Program-made: the position numbers and the translations under genes | Assembly: GCF_963259705.1 (NCBI RefSeq) | Contig: NC_081848.1 | Coordinates: 57,656,895-57,720,894 of the forward strand | DNA length: 64,000 bases | DNA from: Myotis daubentonii | Taxonomy: Eukaryota > Chordata > Mammalia > Chiroptera > Vespertilionidae | Direction of reading: 5' to 3' | Notes under the pieces: model-generated | Told to the model about the DNA's origin: nothing | Seen by the model: only the letters and a program-made list of their open reading frames with translations | Databases searched by the model: none | Shown: positions 1-11,513 of the stretch, piece after piece | How positions within the stretch are numbered: the stretch's first letter is position 1 | Layout of the letters: every line of letters begins with the position of its first letter

Positions 1-1788
1 TGTTGTAGAAGTATAATCTCCTTGATTTACAAAGAACTCTTATTTGATAAGACTTGGTAAGAAATATTTGATTAGAAAATTGATAAGAAAAGGACTAGTA
101 ACTCAGTGGAACAATGGAGAAAGGATATAAGTAGATAGTTCACATAATAAAGAACTACAGATGGCACTACAATATATAGAATGATGCTAAACTCCACAGT
201 AATGGAAATTATGATCTCATTATTTTGCATTTGCCAGATTGGCAGAATACAAAAGTTTATCTGTTCCATGGGCTAGTCTCACCTATGAGGAAATGGGCAC
301 TTAGACATTGCTGGTTGGAGTCTTCATGAGTAGAATTGCCCTGTGATGGGGCAATTTGGTTATGGTAAGCAGGGTTATAAATATGTATATACTCTCTGAC
401 AATATTTTCACTTCTAGAAATATATTCTATAGATTTACTCATGTGTGAATGGGGTTAGATATGAGGTTACTTACAGCATTGTCATAGTAAAATTTCAAAA
501 GCTATTCAAATGCCCCATTAATAGAGAACTGGATTAGTAGATTATGTTACCGCCATAATATGGAATCCAGTTACATAAGAGATGTTCTGTAAAGTGATAT
601 GCAAAGATCGTTATATTGTTAAATTAAAAAAAAGCAATATGTAGCACAATGGGCATAATATGCTTCCATTTGTAAAAAGGGGAAACAAAGACATTGCATT
701 GTATATGCATAAAAATTCTCTATTACTTTTACAAATGATAATGAGTATCATTTTTAAAATTTAAATTCTCAAGTTACTGATTTCTAGATGTTAACTTGTT
801 TTTATTGTAACTGTATTATTAAAATGAGTTCAATATTTAATTTTGGAAGTGGAGGGGATGTGTGATATTTTATATCCGTGACTAGAGGCCTGGTGCACGA
901 ATTCGTGTACCAGTGGTTTCCTCGGCCTGACCTGTGGGATCGGGCCAAAACCGGCTCTCCAACATCCCCCAAGGGGTCCCGGATTGCGAGAGTGCACGAT
1001 CAGGGCCAGGGAGAGATGTGGGAGGTTGGTTAGCCAGGGAGGGACTGCGGAAGGGTTCCAGGGCATGTCCAGTCTGTCTCGCTCAGTCCTGATCAGCTGG
1101 ACCCCAGCAGCAAGCTAACCTACTGGTCGGAGCATCTGCCCCCCTAGTGGTTAGTGCACGTTATAGTGACTGGTCGACTGCCCCCTGGTGGTCAGTTCAC
1201 ATCATAGCAACTGGTCGACCGGTCGACTGTCTGCCCCCTGGTTGTCAGTGCACGTCATAGCAAGCGGTTGAGTGGCTTTAGCATATCATTAGCATATTAT
1301 GCTTTGATATGGTTGAATGGCCAACTGGTTGACCAGACACTTAGCATATTAGGCTTTTATGATTTTTGTGACCATTTTTAATTCTGTTGAATCAGGCTAT
1401 CATGCTTAAGTTAATTCCTGCCATTCAAACTTGAGATAGTTTATTTCTGTTAAATTACTAAGCCCAAATTAGTGCATGCGTATAATAAGGAAATTAAAAG
1501 CAAGATACTTTTCTATTCAGACGTCTGTGGAAGTTACTTATTTCATATAAAACACCTCTTAAATTTACATTGTTGTGTCTGATTGCAACAGACTATGGCC
1601 AGATACACTGTTACGAATGTAAAACAACCTATTTTAATGATATCCTTAGAAATTACCATATTTGATAAAGTTTTAAAATTTAATGATCAATTCCTAGTCA
1701 GAAATAACATACTATATAAATAGAATTTAAAATATTAGATCTTTTCAATAACATCTGTTTGTTTGTTTTTTAATTTTTATCACACTAG
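1..1788 (+). other. PRMT3 intron upstream of exon a (partial)
   Basis: Contains one Helitron (882 to about 1366). The first 880 bases and 1370-1788 are AT-rich DNA in which I recognise no gene or named repeat. Short open frames here look like chance. Confidence 0.7.
882..1366 (-). mobile_element. HeliBat-type Helitron (a)
   Basis: The + strand begins A|CTAGAGGCC then the palindrome GGTGCACGAATTCGTG, the reverse of a Helitron 3' end. It ends near TTAGCATATTAGGCTTTTAT, the reverse of the 5' end; the terminal TC is eroded. Internal units with CCCCCTGGTGGTCAGT repeat three times (1138-1260). Non-coding. Confidence 0.88.
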
Positions 1789-1911
<123 letters not shown>

Positions 1912-2114
1912 TAGATGCATTTTAAAGGTTGGCTTAAGATTATTTTTAAGTTCGATGATTAACAGGTTTTCTTGTCTTTAGTAGCTGTCTAATGCAGACT
2001 TAAGACATTTATCTTTTAGTAAAAATTTATTCCAGAATAATAAGATTTTAAGTTGAGCTAGACATGTGTGATCTATGAATAATCTTTTCACTGTTCTCAT
2101 TGATGAAAATTATT

Positions 2115-2334
2115 ATTTTTTTAATATATTTTATTGATTTTTTACAGAGAGGAAGGGAGAGGGATAGAGAGTTAGAAACATCGATGAGAGAGAAACATCG
2201 ATCAGCTGCCTCCTCCACATCCCCTATTGGAGATGTGCCCGCAACCAACATACATGCCCTTGACCGGAATTGAACTTGGGACCCTTTAGTCCACAGGCCG
2301 ACGCTCTATCCACTGAGCCAAACTAGTCAGGGCA
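2115..2334 (-). mobile_element. VES SINE
   Basis: tRNA-like head on the - strand (GGCTCAGTGGATAGAGCG type), CT-rich body, AATAAAATATATT tail. Flanked by ATGAAAATTATT (2103-2114, 2335-2346). Confidence 0.93.
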
Positions 2335-2383
2335 ATGAAAATTATTTTTATATAATTTTCTGTCTTGGCTATATGTATGCTAA

Positions 2384-2841
2384 TCTATAATAAAAGCATA
2401 ATATGCTAATTAGACCGGACGTCCTTCCAGATGTCCTTCTGGATGAAGCCAATGGCTGGAGTGAAGCCTGGATCCCGGGTGCCTGCTGGCAACCAGAGGG
2501 AAACCCGGGTTCTGGGTGCCAGGGGGAAATCAGTGCCGGCAGCCTGGGGAAGGAAGGCCTACTCTTTTTTTTTAATATATATATTTTTATATATTTTATT
2601 GATTTTTTACAGAGAGGAAGGGAGAGAGATAGAGAGCCAGAAACATCAATGAGAGAGAAACATCGATCAGCTGCCTCCTGCACATCTCCCACTGGGGATG
2701 TGCCCGCAACCAAGGTACATGCCCTTGACCGGAATCGAACCTGGGACCCTTCAGTCTGCAGGCTGACGCTCTATCCACTGAGCCAAACCGGTTTCGGCGG
2801 AAGGCCTACTCTTGCATGATTTTTGTACATCAGACCTCTAG
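2384..2841 (+). mobile_element. HeliBat-type Helitron (b) with nested SINE
   Basis: 5' TCTATAATAAAAGC after A, 3' CTCTAG before T. The 3' palindrome is decayed. A VES SINE at 2567-2798 splits it; without that it is only about 226 bp. Confidence 0.85.
2567..2798 (-). mobile_element. VES SINE nested in Helitron b
   Basis: Same structure as the other VES copies. Exact 15-bp duplication GGAAGGCCTACTCTT at 2552-2566 and 2799-2813. Confidence 0.95.
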
Positions 2842-3282
2842 TTATAACATAAAATTAGAAGTAATTTTCATACATGATAATATTGTTAGAGGACTCTACA
2901 GAACTAAATATTCATATCAGTAATATTTCCTTTAATAAACAGCAATTAGATTAAACCCTAAGAGTATCCTTTTCTTTTTGATGGTATTAGATTCCTTCAC
3001 ATTAAAATATGTAAATTCCAAAATGGCTACAAACACAGTCGAGTGGATTTAATTTTTCCTCTAAAACTTAATTTTGTTCTCTAAAAATATTTCCTCTCTT
3101 TGAGGAGGTTAGTTAGGTGATTGATTTTACGATTGGCTTATGTCCTAATAAAAAGACCCTTATTTGAACTACAGCATATAGAACTAGATTTCTTTAGCTA
3201 TGTACTTAACAAAAGCACCTTACATTTGGAACTTACAAGTAATTTTCAGGAGAAATAAGTAATAGCAGGCCCCTTAGCTATT

Positions 3283-3560
3283 CTTTTTTTGCCCAACTTT
3301 ATTGAGAATTGACACACAGCACTGTGTAGGTTTGAGGTATACAGTGTGTTGCTTTGATACATTTATGTATTGCAAAATGATTATACCATAGCATTATCTA
3401 ATTACCCCCATTGTGTCACATACCTACCATTTCTTTTTTGTGGTGATAACATTTAAGATCTACTCTCTTAGGAAGCTTAAGTACTTAATGCTGTAATCAC
3501 CATGCTGCACTGTACCTTAGACCCCCAACAGCAATTCTTAAATGATCTTCACTGATACTT
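3283..3560 (-). mobile_element. Old L1 3' end fragment
   Basis: Contains the antisense 3' UTR phrases CCCAACTTTATTGAGAATTGAC and TTGAGGTATACAGTGTG, typical of L1MC/MD-age copies. No reading frame. Confidence 0.75.
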
Positions 3561-3669
3561 ATGTTCTTTTTTTAAAATTGAATAACATTTATCTTTTCTG
3601 GGTAGTATAACATTTAAATATGATTGTGTAAAATGTTTAAATTTTTGGATTTTATGTCATGATATAAAA

Positions 3670-3920
3670 GTATAGATTTGTGGTTAAGAACACATGGATT
3701 GAGTCAGGCTTGGATTCAAGTTCTTGCTCTATCATTTGAACTTTGATTACATTATATGTAACCTTTTTGAAATATTGTTTCACTGTCAAAATGAAAATAA
3801 TAATGACTACCTCATCTGGTTAGGAATAAGGTAAATAAGTTATGAATGAAGTATACATACAAATTTTTGGCATATTCCCTGGCACGTAGTAGGTATTCAA
3901 AAGTTAGCTACTATTACTGT
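3670..3920 (+). mobile_element. MIR SINE
   Basis: GTGGTTAAGAACACATGGATT to TATTCCCTGGCACGTAGTAGG, an almost complete MIR. Confidence 0.88.
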
Positions 3921-4025
3921 TAATTAACAAGTGCCAAATTAATGTTAATGAAAAAAACTATATTGATCTTGCTTAGATTATTCATTGATATAGGTTTGTG
4001 GTTATGATTTTCATTTTGGAGAATA

Positions 4026-4112
4026 TGCATATACATATGTGGTTATTTATATATATACATGTGAGTATATATATCTCTGTGTGTGTATATATATATACAT
4101 ATATATATATGC
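4026..4112. repeat. TA/TG microsatellite
   Basis: Imperfect (TA)n, (GT)n, (TA)n run, intronic. Confidence 0.9.
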
Positions 4113-4847
4113 AGTTCATAATTTAGTAAAAAAATTTTTCTAGTTCTTATACTACCATTTAGTATAACATCATCATTTTGGGGAGGGCCATAAAGAGCAT
4201 CCTCACTTGCTTGTGCATTGCTATCCAAACAATATGAGTACCATGTCCCAAAGAAGAGATTGTTTTAGAGGATTATCAAAAATGTATGGTTGATAATAAG
4301 ATTATGGTAAGAATTCCCATTATAAGTTCTCATTTTATGAAAGACCGTGTCTATGTGTTAATTTGTCATTTTTTATTTCTATAAGGCAAAACCAGATGTG
4401 CTCTCATTTTAATTTCTTTATGGAAGAAAAGAAAAAGAATAGTGATAACACTCGTTTTATTTTGTTTCACTCTCCTTATTTGTAATGGAGCCAGTGTTAG
4501 ATCCCAGACAGCCTGCTCCCACAGTCCATCTTCATAGTCAATTTGTTGCTTTCAATAGTTTGATTTTACTTAGAACTTATAGACTTTGAAAATCACGCCT
4601 TTTTGTTTGGATAAGTCAACATTGTACCGTTTCTTCAGCAATGTTCTCCTTTGTTTCTTATGTTGTGGAAAGATAGCTATTTCCATTGTGTTCATAAGCA
4701 TCTCTTTGTCTTCCATTCAAAAACTTGAAATTTACACTAATTAACGTTTGGTATTCTGTTTGCAAATGCATCTGTAAAAGAATATGCAGGAAACAGTTTA
4801 TTATTAATATCACCAGGACATACTGGCCCATTATTCTACTATTTTAG

Positions 4848-5025
4848 GAGGCAGCATAGCATACTTCTCTCAGCATCTGGAATCACATGACTTAATTTTT
4901 AATTTTGGCTTTTTCACTTACTAGCTTTATAATAATGGGCAAATTACTTCTTCAAATCCTGGTTCCTTCATTTATAAAGTTCATGGTAGTATCTCTCATA
5001 AGATTCTTATAAAGATTAAATCCAT
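4848..5025 (+). mobile_element. MIR SINE fragment
   Basis: CATCTGGAATCACATGACTTA, CACTTACTAGCTTTATAAT and GGGCAAATTACTTCTTCAAAT match the MIR core. Confidence 0.78.
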
Positions 5026-5131
5026 TCCCTTATACTATAAAATTTTAAACTTTAGCCAGTTTTATTCTGTACTCACTCTCCTCCCTTGAAATCTGCTCTC
5101 AAAGTCTCTTACAGTTGTCTATTATTGCGTA

Positions 5132-5628
5132 CTACAGCCCCGGTGCATGAAATTTGTGCGGGTGGAGGGGGGGTCCTTCAGCAAGGCCTACACCCTCTCG
5201 CAATCTGGGGCCCCTTGTAGGGATCGGGTCTAAACCGGCAGTCAGACAACCCTCTTGCAATCCAAGACCGCTGGCTCTTAACCTCTGGCCTGCCTGCCTG
5301 CCTGCCTACATGGTCACCCCTAACCACTCAGACTGCCTGCCTCATCGCTCCTAACCACTCGCCTGCCTGCCTCATCTCCCCTAACCCCTCCGCCTGCCTG
5401 CCTGATCGTCCCTAACTGCTCGCCTGCCTGCCTGATTGCCCCTAACCTCTCTGCCTGCCTGCCTGATCACCCCTAACTGCCTCTGCCTTGGCCCCCGCCC
5501 GCCACTGCAGCCGCCTCTGCCTTGGCCCCCGCTGCCGCGGCTTTGTCCGGAAGGTCGTCCAGAATGATGTCCGGAAGGTCATTTGGCTGTCCAGTCTAAT
5601 TAGCATATTATGCTTTTATTATTATAGA
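5132..5628 (-). mobile_element. HeliBat-type Helitron (c) with minisatellite
   Basis: 3' end (reverse) at 5132, changed to CTAC; 5' end (reverse) ...TTATTATTATAGA before T. Units built on CTGCCTGCCTGAT and CCCCTAAC, about 37 bp each, repeat at 5283-5480. Confidence 0.88.
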
Positions 5629-6579
5629 TTGTAGCTTCCTAGAAATACCATCATTCAGTGAAAACAGCTCTTCCAGTTAGCAGACTGTGAGTTGTCTTTA
5701 GCTCTTCTGAAGCTTCTTTCTCTGTCAGAAATCGGTACAGAGCAGAATTTCAATAAAACTCCATATGGTTACATCTTTAAAAACACTTGACATGCTAAAA
5801 GGTGGATACTTTTTAAATTCATTTTTCATTATTCTTTTAAAAGTATTCCATTTACAATCCTTGAATTGTGTTCAAAATCATTTTTATCACTTTTCTCTGT
5901 TTAGAAAAGAGATCTAACATCTCTAAAGAAATGAGTTTAGAATGGAGTAAGTTTTGTTTTTTTAATAAACTGACATATATATATACATATATATGTATGT
6001 ATGTATCTTAGGGCTTATATGTATAGTATATATTAAATATAAATAAAAAGAAGAAGGTAAGACTTATAGTTCTGAGGTGGCAGACATGTATAAAGAAGAA
6101 TATAGATGTTCAAAGGTGTTATATTAGCAGGACCAAATAGAACTCAATGTGATACACAGAAGGAATGAGAAATTGTTTTTTATTCTTGCTGTCATAGTTG
6201 GAACTCTGCAGTGAATGATCATTTCAGAAACATAAACTTACCTAAGGATAGCAAAGCCATTCAATCGCCAGATAATTGTACATTTTCACGCTCAGGAAGC
6301 AGAGGTAGCTTCTGGTAATATTTTTAGTATTATTTTGGTTGTTTTTCATCAGCTCTGTCATGGACTTGCTCATTCAGACTTTTGAATGTTATTGCAGAGG
6401 AGTTTTCGTAAGAAGGTTGATCTATCATGTAGCTGCAATGCAGTATTTTCAATCTCAGTATGACATTAAAGATGAAATATTTTATATTGCCTGTGTCTAG
6501 GATACTGATAGAAATGAAACATTAAGAAAAGCCAAGAGAATATTTTGATCTGTTGTTATGCTTATGTGTCCTTCTTTAG

Positions 6580-6680
6580 TTTCTAGGATAGGAGCTTTAT
6601 CTTCTTAATCTTTTTATCCCTAACACCTAGCAAATTGATACATGCTAGATGGTGAGTAAAGGCTTTTTAGAAGAATAAAG
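6580..6680 (+). mobile_element. L2 LINE 3' fragment
   Basis: GGAGCTTTATCTTCTTAATC, CCTAACACCTAGCAAATTG; matches the L2 tail. Confidence 0.68.
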
Positions 6681-6707
6681 TAACAACATAATGATTTAAA
6701 AAGTTGT

Positions 6708-6762
6708 GATATTATATATATATATGTATGTGTGTATGTATGTATATATATATATATATGAT
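6708..6762. repeat. TA/TG microsatellite
   Basis: (TA)n, GTATGTGTG and (TA)n again; a similar run lies at 5972-6008. Confidence 0.9.
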
Positions 6763-6842
6763 GGGGAACAAGAGACCAAAATATATAAGGATAAAATTCT
6801 TAAAGTAAGGAATGTTCCTTTATATTTTGTTTCTAAATTTAT

Positions 6843-7035
6843 TAAAATATTTTAAATATATTTTTATTAATTTCAGGGAGGAAGGAAGAGGGAGAGAGAG
6901 ATAGAAATATCAATGATGAGAGAGAATCATTGATTGGCTGCCTCTTGCACGCTCCCCAGTGGGGATTGAGCACGCAACCTGGGCATGTGCCCTTGACCTG
7001 TCGACTCTCTATCCACTGAGCCAAACCAGCTAGGG
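6843..7035 (-). mobile_element. VES SINE
   Basis: tRNA-like head ends near 7035, T-rich tail at 6843. Flanks TTTGTTTCTAAATTTA / TTTGTTTCTAAGTTTA form an imperfect duplication. Confidence 0.9.
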
Positions 7036-8809
7036 CTTTGTTTCTAAGTTTAATAGAAATTACAGAAAAGTGAGTTTAAACTGAACAGAATTTTGAACCA
7101 CTGATGAGGCTAAAATGACAAAAATACTTTGCTGCTCAGAAGACACAGATTTCTAATGAAGGTTGCCAAGACACCTTATAGGGAAGCTAAAATCATTTCT
7201 TCTCCCACCCTACCAACTCCTTAATGTCCTGTCCACTCAGTGGTCCTGTCTTGGGGGGTCCCATGACTACCTAACTAGTTCAGTGGCTCCCTAGAAGAAC
7301 TCAGTGACTCAATATAAAGCTGTATTTACAGCAAAGGATATAGTCCAGGGGCAGCAAGAAAAGGGGAGCCATCACGAAAGAGGTCATGTACAAGCTCCCA
7401 AGTAATCCCTCTTTCTCTGTAAGAGTACACATATACTTTTCTCTGTACCTGTGAATTTCAGAGGTACTTATAAAATGTCTCTTCCCAAGGAAGTTGGCTT
7501 GAGTTTTAGAGTTCATAGTTTTCAAAGGGCTGGTCACATAGGCAGCACATACTTGCTTTGTGACCAGTCGTAGTGTAAATCCATGTCAGATACCAGGTGC
7601 ACATCAGGAATCTTCATGTTTACTTTAAATATGCTGTCATCCTAGTTTATCTTGGTTCATGGCTTCAGGTATATGGAATAGACAGCACCATTACCCAATA
7701 ACTGTGTGAATGCCTTAATTCACATTTTTACATTTCCCACCTGAATTAATGCATCTGCATGTAACTGACTCAGTTATTTGTTCTTTGTCTTTGCCTTCCA
7801 CGGCTCTCTGTCATTCATTCTCTCTAGTGCAGCCAATTTTACTTCCCTACCCAATTCTCCTCCCTTTTAAATTAAAGAAAGGGGAGATGTTTTTATGTTA
7901 AGAAGACATAAGAGAGGATAGGGAACTGACAGTTACCTATGATCTTGTTATGAGATAGGAAAGTATTCATTTTTCTAACAAATTTACACTCAAAAATTAG
8001 TAATTTCTTTGCCTGTTGGATTAGTTAAGAGATTTACTTAAGGTACCTTTTTTATTGCAATGTCATATTTCTATAGATTAAAGCTATGGTAGTATTTGAG
8101 CAGGTGTTTCCAGAGATAGAATTCATTTAGAATGTTTTTATGCTAAAGTAAGGTTTAGTGAGGAGCTGCTTGAGAACAGTAAGTAAAATCTATAGTTTTT
8201 TTCATGAATGAGATATTAGATGGTGATTAAGGTAAATAGTCTCATGAAAGAGGTTATCTATGTAAATAATATCTGTATTAAGCTATTTAATACAGAATTA
8301 CTGGGAATTATGGCCTTTGTCATTTATTTTCTGTGTGTTCCCTGAAATCTTAATCTTTCCCGCTATATTTATATTTGAACAAGTAATTACTGATGCAAAT
8401 AGGATTATGACTTGTAGGAGACAATAAACAGCCTGAGCAGATGGCCTCTTACAGAGCACATCTTGTTTCTGCATAAGCATTCTGAAGATATTTTTAGGCA
8501 ATGAGAAAAGTTTTCTCTTTTAAGAAGCTTGCTTTTGTTTTCTTTGAAGTGTTTGTAACTGTTAAAGCCTTAATAAATGTTTCAGTCAATAGTAAGCAAT
8601 TGTAGCAATTTTGTCAGAAAGAATTATATGAAATATTCCCTTGAAAAAACTTAAATATGATATAGGCATCCTTTTTTTAACTTTTATGTGAAATATAACA
8701 CACATTAAGTGTATGAAACATAAAAATATGTTATAATATGCATAACTAACAAGAACTATAATGAATCTATTTTATTTTAGAATCCCACCCACCTCCATTT
8801 CACTATACA

Positions 8810-9650
8810 TAAATCTGACAAGGTTTTTATCCAGAACATGTAAAGAACTCTTTAAAACTAAATAATAATGTTACAACTGAACCGAGTTTTAAAATGGGCA
8901 AAAAATTTGCACAAAAGACAGTACAGGAAAATGACCATTTAGCATATTAAAAATATGTTTGGTCATTAGGAAAATGCAATGGTGAAATCTCACCATGCAG
9001 TTACATTTAAAATATTAATAATGCTAAATGTTGACAAGGATTTGAATAACCATGAATGCACATATATTGTTGGTGGGAATGTAAAATTGTACATGCACTT
9101 TTTAAAACAAATTGGCAGTTTCTTTAAAATATTAGTTATACACTGCCATTCGATAGGGCAATTCTACTTGCACACAAATATTTATAGCAGCTTTATTCTT
9201 TATAGCTCAAAGCTGGAGACAGTCCAGAATTCCATTCACAGTGGTGTGGATAAATAAAATTGTATTTTATCATGCAGTGACATACTACTCACCAATAACA
9301 AAGAATGAGCTACTTATATACACAAAAATATGTATGAATCTAAAAGGTATGCCTGTTGAAAGAAACCAGACACAAAAGGATACATTCAGTATGATTCCAT
9401 TGATATGAAACTCCTCAAAATAGAAAACTAAGATATAGTGGAAGGGACGAAAATCGGTAGTTGCCTGTAGATAGGAAGATTTTCTGGGAAGGAGCACCTA
9501 TGAATCTTTTTGAGGAGATAGAAATGTTCTATATATTGATGATGATGGAGGCTACCCAAGTCTCTCAGTTTTAAAATTCAACAAAATTTACCCTTACAAT
9601 GAATGTATTTTATTTTATGTTAAAAATACCTCGATGAAGTTGAGATGGGA
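8810..9650 (+). mobile_element. Old L1 3' part
   Basis: Runs from ORF2 C-terminal-like DNA (AAAATGGGCAAAAAATTTGCAC) through TTGTTGGTGGGAATGTAAA to a 3' UTR with AGAAACCAGACACAAAAGG. Decayed. Confidence 0.8.
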
Positions 9651-9984
9651 AATTCCTTTTTGTTAGCAGGAAAAAAAATCCTTTATAATTGACATACACG
9701 TCCTTTGATGATTAAGAATTTATTTAACTAGTTATAAATTTAGTAGCTTGCTTTTAGCATTTTGATATGATCTCTTTAACTCCGTTACTTATTTCATATT
9801 ACAAAAGAGAGGGTGAAAAGTCTGTGCTAATATTATGATCAAACATGTAAAAATACCAAATGAATGTCATTGGACAAAATTAATTTATGATTGGAGCACA
9901 ATTTCAAGTTTTATACAGCATACATCACATTGTTATGATGATATCATTACCATTATGTAGTGCTTGAAGATATATATAGCTTTC

Positions 9985-10175
9985 ACAAATATTTGATCCT
10001 CATAGTAAGTCGTGACATGGATAGGCAGGTATCATTATTCTCTTTTACACTTGAGCACATAGGCTCTGTGAGGTTATTATAATTTGCTGAAGATCACTTA
10101 GCTGACAAGTGCTAGAGAATCTGGGATTTAAAGTAAGGGCTTCTGGCTTCTAATTCTCTCTTCAGTATGACACAC
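9985..10175 (-). mobile_element. MIR SINE fragment
   Basis: Reverse MIR order: CTCATAGTAAGTCGTGAC, TGAAGATCACTTAGCTGAC, AATCTGGGATTTAAA. Confidence 0.72.
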
Positions 10176-10297
10176 TTCCCTTTAAAACATACTTTTGTTG
10201 GCTAGTCTGTCTGTCTCCACCCCTCCCTTAAACAAAAGACCTAGTAACTTTATTGACATGTATTCTTGATAAAATTAGAATTTCTTTTCAGGATGAA

Positions 10298-10520
10298 ATT
10301 TTTTTTAAGTCCTCACCCAAGGATATGTTTTTATTGATTTTTAGAAAGAGAAGAAGGGAGAGGAGAGAGAGAGAGCGATATCAAGGCATCAATCAGTTGC
10401 CTCCCATACAACCAGAAAGCTAGGTATGTGCCTTGACCATGTGCCCTGACCGTAAATCAAACCCACAACCTCTTGGTGTAGGGGACAACGCTCCAACCAA
10501 CTGAGGCACCTGGCCAGGGC
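10298..10520 (-). mobile_element. Older tRNA-derived SINE
   Basis: Head with CCTGGCCAGGGC at 10520, body with GAGAGAGAGC; flanks CAGGATGAAATTT / CAGGATGAAGTTT. Differs from young VES copies by an extra tail, CCTCACCCAAGGATATG. Confidence 0.8.
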
Positions 10521-10726
10521 TCAGGATGAAGTTTTAAATATTGGTTCACTGTATTGCATTATTAACTCACAATAATCCTGGGCATTCATGAAGTGACCAA
10601 AAAGTAATTATATGCCCAGGAAATAAACTTTGAATATACTTTCAGTTCCACAAAATAATTTGAAAAGCTGTCAAGAAATTATGTAATTTAACTAGTTTTC
10701 AGAATCTGTTTAACATACTAATTTAA

Positions 10727-10915
<189 letters not shown>

Positions 10916-11193
10916 TAATTTTATTTGATAAATGGCAGAATGGTGGCATTATTTTAAAAGCAGCTGTAATTTTTCTGTGGTACTTGATTCTGAAATAGCC
11001 CTTATTTACTGGCCATTCATAATCTTTTTTGAAAAAGCATAAATCAACTTTTTTTTTCTTTTTAAAGTCATAATAAAGAATTACTGTATTATTTTTCTAC
11101 TTTCTAAGTTTTAGAGACCTAAATATGTTTGTGTAAAAGACTCCAAAGACTAGTAAGGACTTATTATAATTTACTTTGGAAATAAGTCAAAGC

Positions 11194-11209
11194 AGAATAT
11201 TTATTTTTA
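11194..11209. repeat. L1 target-site duplication, left copy
   Basis: AGAATATTTATTTTTA, identical to 18397-18412 and directly next to the T-run (poly-A on the element strand). Confidence 0.93.
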
Positions 11210-11513
11210 TTTTTTTTATTTTTTTTTTTTCTTTTTCTTTTTTTTTTTTTTATTGCTTAAAGTATTACAAAGGGTATTACATATGTATCCATTTTATCCC
11301 CCCGCCCTAGACAGTCCCCTAGCCTCCCCTATCACCCAGTGTCTTATGTCCATTGGTTATGCTTATATGCATGCATACAAGTCCTTTAGTTGATCTCTTA
11401 CCCCCCTACCTCCTGCCCCCCAACCCTCCCCGGCCTTCCCGCTGCAGCTCGACAATCTGTTTGAGGCAGCTCTGCCTCTGTATCTATTATTGTTCAAAAG
11501 TTTATAATGGTCT

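Noticed and set aside
5283..5480. CRISPR-like array of about 37-bp units
   Set aside because: Units are contiguous and diverged, with no spacers, and sit inside a Helitron. It is a minisatellite in a mammalian genome.
7205..7660. Old LTR with possible viral genes next to it
   Set aside because: The stretch resembles a mammalian LTR only weakly and no retroviral reading frames flank it; kept as an uncertain note in the intron entry.
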